DNA of 64,000 bases from Algiphilus sp965216485 (GTDB lineage Bacteria; Pseudomonadota; Gammaproteobacteria; Nevskiales; Nevskiaceae), in assembly GCF_965216485.1 (NCBI RefSeq), contig NZ_OZ244162.1:2356001-2420000 (forward strand), given 5' to 3'. Shown here in pieces: positions 58,374 to 64,000 of the stretch (within the stretch, counting starts at the first letter, position 1; every line of letters begins with the position of its first letter). The notes beneath the pieces were generated by a model. The model saw only the letters and a list, made by a program, of their open reading frames with translations. It ran no database searches and was not told the origin of the DNA. The position numbers and the translations under genes are program-made.

Positions 58374-58394
58374 GCGGCGCCTCAAGGGCGCCGC
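58374..58394. terminator. Hairpin between clpX and lon (inner)
   Basis: GCGGCGCC (58374-58381) and GGCGCCGC (58387-58394) form a perfect 8-base stem with a 5-base loop. It lies 31 bases upstream of lon. The run of AAAATAA follows on the plus strand, so it would terminate plus-strand rather than minus-strand transcripts; it may instead attenuate lon. Confidence 0.55.
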
Positions 58395-58421
58395 AAAATA
58401 AGCGTCTTCATGCTACCTCGG

Positions 58422-58455
58422 GGCGAAGGCGGCCTTTTTCAAGGCAGCCTTCGCC
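58422..58455 (-). terminator. Hairpin downstream of clpX
   Basis: GGCGAAGGCGGCC and GGCAGCCTTCGCC pair with one mismatch around a TTTTTCAA loop, 11 bases after the clpX stop codon. No T-tract follows on the minus strand, so termination may be partial and some lon message may start at clpP-clpX. Confidence 0.55.
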
Positions 58456-58466
58456 AGCATTCACCC

Positions 58467-59735
<1,269 letters not shown>

Positions 59736-59839
59736 AATTAACCTCTCGACGCCCGCCTGGGGGCACAACGCATTATTAGCACGCTGTCACCCTATTGCAA
59801 AACCCGTACGAGGACCGTCAGACCTGACGGATGCACCGC

Positions 59840-60466
59840 TTAGCGGTCCTCCTTCGATGGCGCAATGCGCTGGGTCATGATCTCGTCGATCAGCCCGTAC
59901 TCCTTGGCCTGTTCGGCGGACAGGAAGAAATCGCGATTACTGTCCTTTTCGATGGTCTCAATCGACTGCCCGGTGCACTCCGCCAGAATCTCGTTCAGGC
60001 GCTGCCGCAGGTAAAGAATCTCGCGTGCCTGGATCTCGATGTCCGAGGCCTGCCCCTGCGCACCGCCGTGCGGCTGGTGAATCATCACGCGCGAATGCGG
60101 CAGGGCGTAACGCTTGCCCTTGGCTCCGGCTGCGAGCAGCAGAGACCCCATGCTGGCAGCCTGGCCGACGCACATGGTGGCCACATCCGGCTTGATGAAA
60201 CGCATCGTGTCCAGAATCGACAGACCCGCGGTTACTACCCCGCCCGGGGAGTTGATGTAAAGGTGGATGTCCTTCTCGGGGTTGTCCGATTCCAGGAACA
60301 GCAACTGCGCGATGATCAGGTTGGCAACGTGATCGTCGATACCGCCGGTGATGAAAATCACGCGCTCGCGCAGCAGCCGCGAGTAGATATCGAAGGAGCG
60401 CTCGCCGCGCGGGCTCTGCTCGATCACCATGGGCACGAGGTGTTGTCCGCGCACGGGTTCGTTCAT
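59840..60466 (-). CDS. clpP: ATP-dependent Clp protease proteolytic subunit ClpP
   Basis: A 208-residue serine protease that forms the double-ring chamber used by ClpX and ClpA. Catalytic Ser is S105 in GQAASMGSLLLAAG and His is H130 in RVMIHQPHGG; INSPGGVVTAGLSILDTM is the oxyanion and adjacent helix. The N-terminus LVPMVIEQSPRGERSFDIYS is standard. GGAGATCAGG before ATG is a good ribosome-binding site. tig lies 42 bases upstream, so tig-clpP-clpX are probably cotranscribed. Confidence 0.98.
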   Translation of the reverse strand: MNEPVRGQHLVPMVIEQSPRGERSFDIYSRLLRERVIFITGGIDDHVANLIIAQLLFLESDNPEKDIHLYINSPGGVVTAGLSILDTMRFIKPDVATMCVGQAASMGSLLLAAGAKGKRYALPHSRVMIHQPHGGAQGQASDIEIQAREILYLRQRLNEILAECTGQSIETIEKDSNRDFFLSAEQAKEYGLIDEIMTQRIAPSKEDR

Positions 60467-60508
60467 CCTGATCTCCTAATGGGTTAGCGAATAGGTTCAG
60501 CCGACACT

Positions 60509-61828
60509 TTAGCCGGCCTGCCGGTCATTCAGCAGTTCCTGCAGGGGCACTGTCTTATCGGAGACCGTGGCGTGACCGAGGATGTGGTCCACCACCTGCT
60601 CTTCGATGACCATTGCGCGGATGCCTTGGATCGCCTGCTGGTTCGAGCGGTAGTACTGCTTGACCTGTTCCGGATCCTCGTACTCCGCCGCCAGCTCCTC
60701 GATGGTGCTGTCGAGACGTTGCTGATCGAGCTCGATCTTATGCTGCTTGATCAGTTCGCCGAGCAGCAGCCCCAGCGAGACGCGGCGTTGGGCCTGCGGC
60801 TGCAGCAGCTCGTCGGGAATCATCTGCTGCAGCTGTTCGGCTGACAGCTGGGCTGCGTTGAAACGGGCCGCCGTTTCCTGACGCAGGCGCTGGATCTCGT
60901 CATCGAGCATGGCCTGCGGCACCTCGAAGCTGTGCAATTCGAGCAGCTGATCCATGACCGCCGCCTTCAGCTTGTTGCGTGAGGCCTTCTTCTGCTCGCG
61001 CTCCAGCGCTTCGCGGCACTTCTGGCGCAGCCCCTCCTCGCCCGCTTCGGCGTCCACGCCATGCGCCTTGAGGAATTCCTCGTCGATCTCAGGCAGATGG
61101 ATTTCGTTGACTTCCTTCATGGTCACGCTGAAGGTCGCGGCCTTGCCACGCAGATCCTCCGCCTGATAGTCCTCGGGAAACTGCACCGGCACATCGAAGG
61201 TCTCGCCGGCAGGTTGTCCGATCAGGCCTTGCTCCAGATCTGGCAGAAAGCGGCCCGCGCCGATCTCCACTTCCTGGTTCTCGCCCGAGCCGCCGGTGAA
61301 GGTCTCGCCGTCGATACGGCCTTCGAAATCGATACGTACCGAGTCGCCTTCCTGCGCGGCGCGCGATACCGTCTCCAGACGGCGCTTGGATTGACGCAGG
61401 TTCTGCACCAGGCGATCGACATCTTCGTCGTTGACCTCGGCCACTGGCCGCTCCACGGCGAGCTTGTCGAGGTCGCTGAGCGCGATGTCCGGATAGACCT
61501 CGAAGGTGGCGTTGTACACCAGCGCCTGACCTTCGCTCTCGTCATCCACCTCGAAACTGGGCTGGCCAGCGGGATTGACGTCCGCCTCCTGCACCGCCTG
61601 CGGCCAGGTCTCGCGGACCAGTTCGCTGATCGCATCCGCGCGTGCCTGGTCGCCATACTGCTGACGGATCACCTTCAGCGGCGCCTTGCCCGGTCGAAAA
61701 CCCGGGATGCGCGCGCGCGTTCCGATCTGGCGCAGGCGCTTGTCCACAGCTTCGTCATAGCGTTCTGCCGGGACCGACACACGCAGTACACGCTGGAGAC
61801 CACCCGGGCTTTGCAACTCGACTTCCAT
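60509..61828 (-). CDS. tig: Trigger factor
   Basis: A 439-residue ribosome-bound folding chaperone. The N-terminal ribosome-binding domain has RVSVPAERYDEAVDKRLRQI and the signature GFRPGKAPLKVI; the FKBP-like prolyl isomerase domain spans about 160-245 (DSVRIDFEGRIDGETFTGGS); the C-terminal helical arms follow. The ATG at 61828 (MEVELQSPGGLQ) follows AGGA; a longer frame would run into the tRNA-Leu gene. It is the first gene of the tig-clpP-clpX set. Confidence 0.97.
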   Translation of the reverse strand: MEVELQSPGGLQRVLRVSVPAERYDEAVDKRLRQIGTRARIPGFRPGKAPLKVIRQQYGDQARADAISELVRETWPQAVQEADVNPAGQPSFEVDDESEGQALVYNATFEVYPDIALSDLDKLAVERPVAEVNDEDVDRLVQNLRQSKRRLETVSRAAQEGDSVRIDFEGRIDGETFTGGSGENQEVEIGAGRFLPDLEQGLIGQPAGETFDVPVQFPEDYQAEDLRGKAATFSVTMKEVNEIHLPEIDEEFLKAHGVDAEAGEEGLRQKCREALEREQKKASRNKLKAAVMDQLLELHSFEVPQAMLDDEIQRLRQETAARFNAAQLSAEQLQQMIPDELLQPQAQRRVSLGLLLGELIKQHKIELDQQRLDSTIEELAAEYEDPEQVKQYYRSNQQAIQGIRAMVIEEQVVDHILGHATVSDKTVPLQELLNDRQAG

Positions 61829-61914
61829 GCTTCGATTCCTGTTTATCTGAATAGATGGTGGTTTGGGACGGCTCGACGCCGCCCCTGGCCGGCACGTTGG
61901 ACGACCGAAGTTCG

Positions 61915-62001
61915 TGGTGCGAAAGGCGAGACTCGAACTCGCACGCCTTGCGGCGCTGGAACCTAAATCCAGTGCGTCTACCAATTCCGCCACTTTCGCA
62001 C
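61915..62001 (-). tRNA. tRNA-Leu (anticodon TAG)
   Basis: An 87-base class II tRNA with encoded CCA. Acceptor stem GTGCGAA pairs with TTCGCAC; anticodon loop GGATTTAGGTT reads TAG; a long variable arm (GCGCCGCAAGGCGT) and T arm GAGTTCGAGTCTC follow. It lies 86 bases upstream of tig. Confidence 0.98.
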
Positions 62002-62184
62002 TTGGCCGCACGCGCACACGTTCGCGTGAGGACCGGCGAGTATATCAGCGGCGGCCCCCATCGCGGCCGAGACCGCAGTCCCGTACGGAGTGCAACCGCC
62101 CTGGCGCATCCGCCTCGTCAGCAGCAACGCCCGTGACATAATCCGCGGCCCGTTCCTGACCCCCGCCGCAACGGATACCCTGAG

Positions 62185-64000
62185 GTGACTGATTCCCTCC
62201 TACTGCCCCGGTTGAACCTGCCGGAAGCCGGGCAGCCAGTTGCACACTGGCCGCGCCTGCCCGAGCCCGCAACCGCCCTCGGTCTGACCGAATTGGCCGA
62301 CGCACACGCCGGGCCGCTCATCGTGGTTTGCGCCAACGAGAGCGAGGCCTATCGTCTCGAGGGAGAACTGCGCTTCTTCGCCCCGGATACGTTGCCGATC
62401 TGGCATCTGCCGGATACCGAAGTGCTGCCCTACGACGCCTTCTCGCCACACCAGGAGCTGGTGTCCGACCGCATGGGCGCACTCGCCGCGCTGCCCGCCC
62501 TGGAACGCGGCATCGTCGTTACCACCACCGAATCGCTGCTATTGCGCATGCCGCCGCGTGAGTGGCTGCAGGCAAGGCGCTTCGCGCTCGCCGAGGGCGA
62601 CCACCTCGACCCGCAGGCCTTTCGCGAACAGTTGGTCGCAGCCGGATACCAGTCGGTGTCGGAGGTCCAGACCCAGGGGGAATTCGCGTTGCGCGGGGCA
62701 CTGGTCGATCTCTTCCCGATGGGCGGCAATGCCGCCTATCGCATTGATCTGTTCGACGACGAAATCGAATCGATCCGCCAGTTCGATCCCGAGTCGCAAC
62801 GTTCCACTGACCGGGTTGGCAGCATCGATCTGTTGCCCGCGCGTGAGTTCCCCACGGACCGCGAAGCCATCGAGCGCTTCCGACGCCAATATCGCGCCTA
62901 TTTCCCGGGCGACCCCAGCCGCTCGCGCGTCTACGAATCAGTCAGCCGCGGCGTGATGCCGGCAGGGATCGAGGCCTACTTCCCGCTGTTCTTTGAAGAC
63001 ACCGCCGGGCTGGAGGCCTACCTGCCGACCAACGCGCTGCTCTGCCTGCCAGGCACGCTGGACCACATCTTTGACGAGCAATGGCGCCAGATCCAGGAGC
63101 GCCACGAGCGCTACAGCGGCAACCTGGAGCGACCGCTCATGGCACCTGCCGACCTGTTCCGGGCACCGGAACAGGTGGAAGAGACCCTGGCCGGTTGGCC
63201 GCGCGTGCTGCTGCAGGCCGATAACAGCGCACCGCCAGCCACTGAAGACCTGCCGCAGGGGGACGGCACGGCACTGATCGAGGCACTGCGCGAGGCTCCG
63301 CGCAGCCTGCTGGTGGCCGAATCCCCGGGCCGCGTACAGGCGGTGCGCGACTGGCTCAAGCCCCACGGCGTGGAAGCGCGGCAATGCGCGGACTGGGCGG
63401 ACTATTGCAGCGGACGCGGGCGTTTGTGCATTGCCCAGGGCCCGCTGCAGCAGTCGATGCGGCTTCCGGATGGCAGCGTGGTGCTGTCCGAGGCCCAGAT
63501 CTTCGGCCAACGCGCCCGCGTGGCGCGGCCGCGCAATCGGGTGCGCGACCCCGACACGCTGCTGCGCGATCTGTCCGCACTCAATGACGGCAGCCCGGTG
63601 GTGCACGTCGAACACGGCGTCGGCCGCTACCGTGGGCTGACCCGGCTCGACGCTGGCGGCATCGAGGCCGAATACCTGGTCATCGAATACGCCAAGGGCG
63701 ACCGCATCTATGTCCCGGTCGCCCAGCTCAATCTCGTACATCGCTACACCGGCGCCGAGGACGAGCAGGCCCCGCTGCACGGCCTCGGCAGTGAGCGCTG
63801 GAAGAAGGCCACCAGCCGCGCCCGCAAGCGCGCCTTCGACGTCGCCGCCGAACTGCTGCAGATCCAGGCGCGTCGCGCCGCTTCGGCCGGTACCGCCATG
63901 GCTGCCCCGCGCGAGGAATACGAAGCCTTCTGCAATGCTTTTCCCTTCGACACGACACCCGATCAGCAGCGCGCCATCGATGAGGTGCTGGCGGATATGG
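62185..64000 (+). CDS. mfd: Transcription-repair coupling factor Mfd, partial (runs off window)
   Basis: The first 605 codons of Mfd, which removes stalled RNA polymerase and recruits UvrA. The UvrB-like N-terminal part is clear (CANESEAYRLEGELRFFAPD; LPDTEVLPYDAFSPHQELVS; GGNAAYRIDLFDDEIESIRQ). The RNA-polymerase-interacting CarD-like domain is VVHVEHGVGRYRGLTRL with YAKGDRIYVPVAQLNLVHRY, and the helicase starts as the window ends (PFDTTPDQQRAIDEVLADM). The start is a GTG (VTDSLLLPRLNLPEAG); an ATG only occurs far inside. It is divergent from tRNA-Leu. Confidence 0.95.
   Translation, partial: MTDSLLLPRLNLPEAGQPVAHWPRLPEPATALGLTELADAHAGPLIVVCANESEAYRLEGELRFFAPDTLPIWHLPDTEVLPYDAFSPHQELVSDRMGALAALPALERGIVVTTTESLLLRMPPREWLQARRFALAEGDHLDPQAFREQLVAAGYQSVSEVQTQGEFALRGALVDLFPMGGNAAYRIDLFDDEIESIRQFDPESQRSTDRVGSIDLLPAREFPTDREAIERFRRQYRAYFPGDPSRSRVYESVSRGVMPAGIEAYFPLFFEDTAGLEAYLPTNALLCLPGTLDHIFDEQWRQIQERHERYSGNLERPLMAPADLFRAPEQVEETLAGWPRVLLQADNSAPPATEDLPQGDGTALIEALREAPRSLLVAESPGRVQAVRDWLKPHGVEARQCADWADYCSGRGRLCIAQGPLQQSMRLPDGSVVLSEAQIFGQRARVARPRNRVRDPDTLLRDLSALNDGSPVVHVEHGVGRYRGLTRLDAGGIEAEYLVIEYAKGDRIYVPVAQLNLVHRYTGAEDEQAPLHGLGSERWKKATSRARKRAFDVAAELLQIQARRAASAGTAMAAPREEYEAFCNAFPFDTTPDQQRAIDEVLADM

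Noticed and set aside
58344..58421. Heat-shock (sigma-32) promoter before lon
   Set aside because: A CTTGAG-like hexamer is present, but no matching -10 at the right distance was found.

Overview
The window is a GC-rich chromosomal segment of a gammaproteobacterium. This is supported by LPS (kdsB, lpxK, msbA) and Lol genes, zipA beside ligA and smc, the tig-clpP-clpX-lon-hupB-ppiD order, and the dnaQ/rnhA/methyltransferase/gloB/mltD block. PhaR suggests polyhydroxyalkanoate metabolism. I do not assign a genus.

Region 1 (1-6343) is accessory DNA: a chromosomal integron cassette array seen in reverse. Eight cassettes, all transcribed on the minus strand, are separated by seven recognisable attC sites. 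They end at an attI-type core (5968-5974), beyond which lies the first 55 codons of an integron integrase on the plus strand. The integrase is truncated, but its promoter still carries a near-perfect LexA (SOS) box. Counting from attI, the cassettes encode: a membrane-anchored protein of unknown function; a RibD/DHFR-like reductase; two consecutive HEPN proteins with intact R-x4-H motifs; a DUF1801 protein with a probable N-terminal frameshift; an unknown protein; a TIR-domain protein; and a pair of cupins, the second running off the window edge. TIR and HEPN are typical effector folds of phage-defence and abortive-infection systems, so this array is the best place to look for an undescribed system.

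Region 2 (6670-31214) is core genome. It holds ligA-zipA-smc, queF, a Mpo1-like membrane protein, a HAD phosphatase, gluQ, phaR, and the minus-strand operon msbA-lpxK-ycaR-kdsB. These are followed by hinT, a PHP-type metallohydrolase lipoprotein, a SMUG1-type uracil-DNA glycosylase, and the tight minus-strand operon gltX-thrS-antiporter-M23 peptidase-DUF1499. A tandem QueD-like protein and the divergent zur/hisI pair complete it. Three genes (queF, gluQ, the QueD-like gene) belong to queuosine metabolism.

Region 3 (31211-41975) holds lolC-lolD-comEC, the agmatine route to putrescine (aguA-aguB), dnaQ-rnhA-methyltransferase, and gloB-mltD.

Region 4 (42114-51057) is an eight-gene operon: a large secreted TPR-like protein, two TPR lipoproteins, a small secreted protein, a TolQ/ExbB-type motor protein, two different TolR/ExbD-type proteins and a TonB-like AgmX/PglI protein. 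It looks like an envelope-spanning proton-driven machine related to Tol-Pal and gliding motors. One of its two ExbD-like subunits has Asn in place of the proton-carrying Asp. fabI follows in the same direction.

Region 5 (51968-64000) holds a dicarboxylate/amino-acid symporter, ppiD, tRNA-Asp, tRNA-Val, hupB, lon, clpX, clpP, tig, tRNA-Leu and the first two thirds or so of mfd. It is a protein quality-control neighbourhood.
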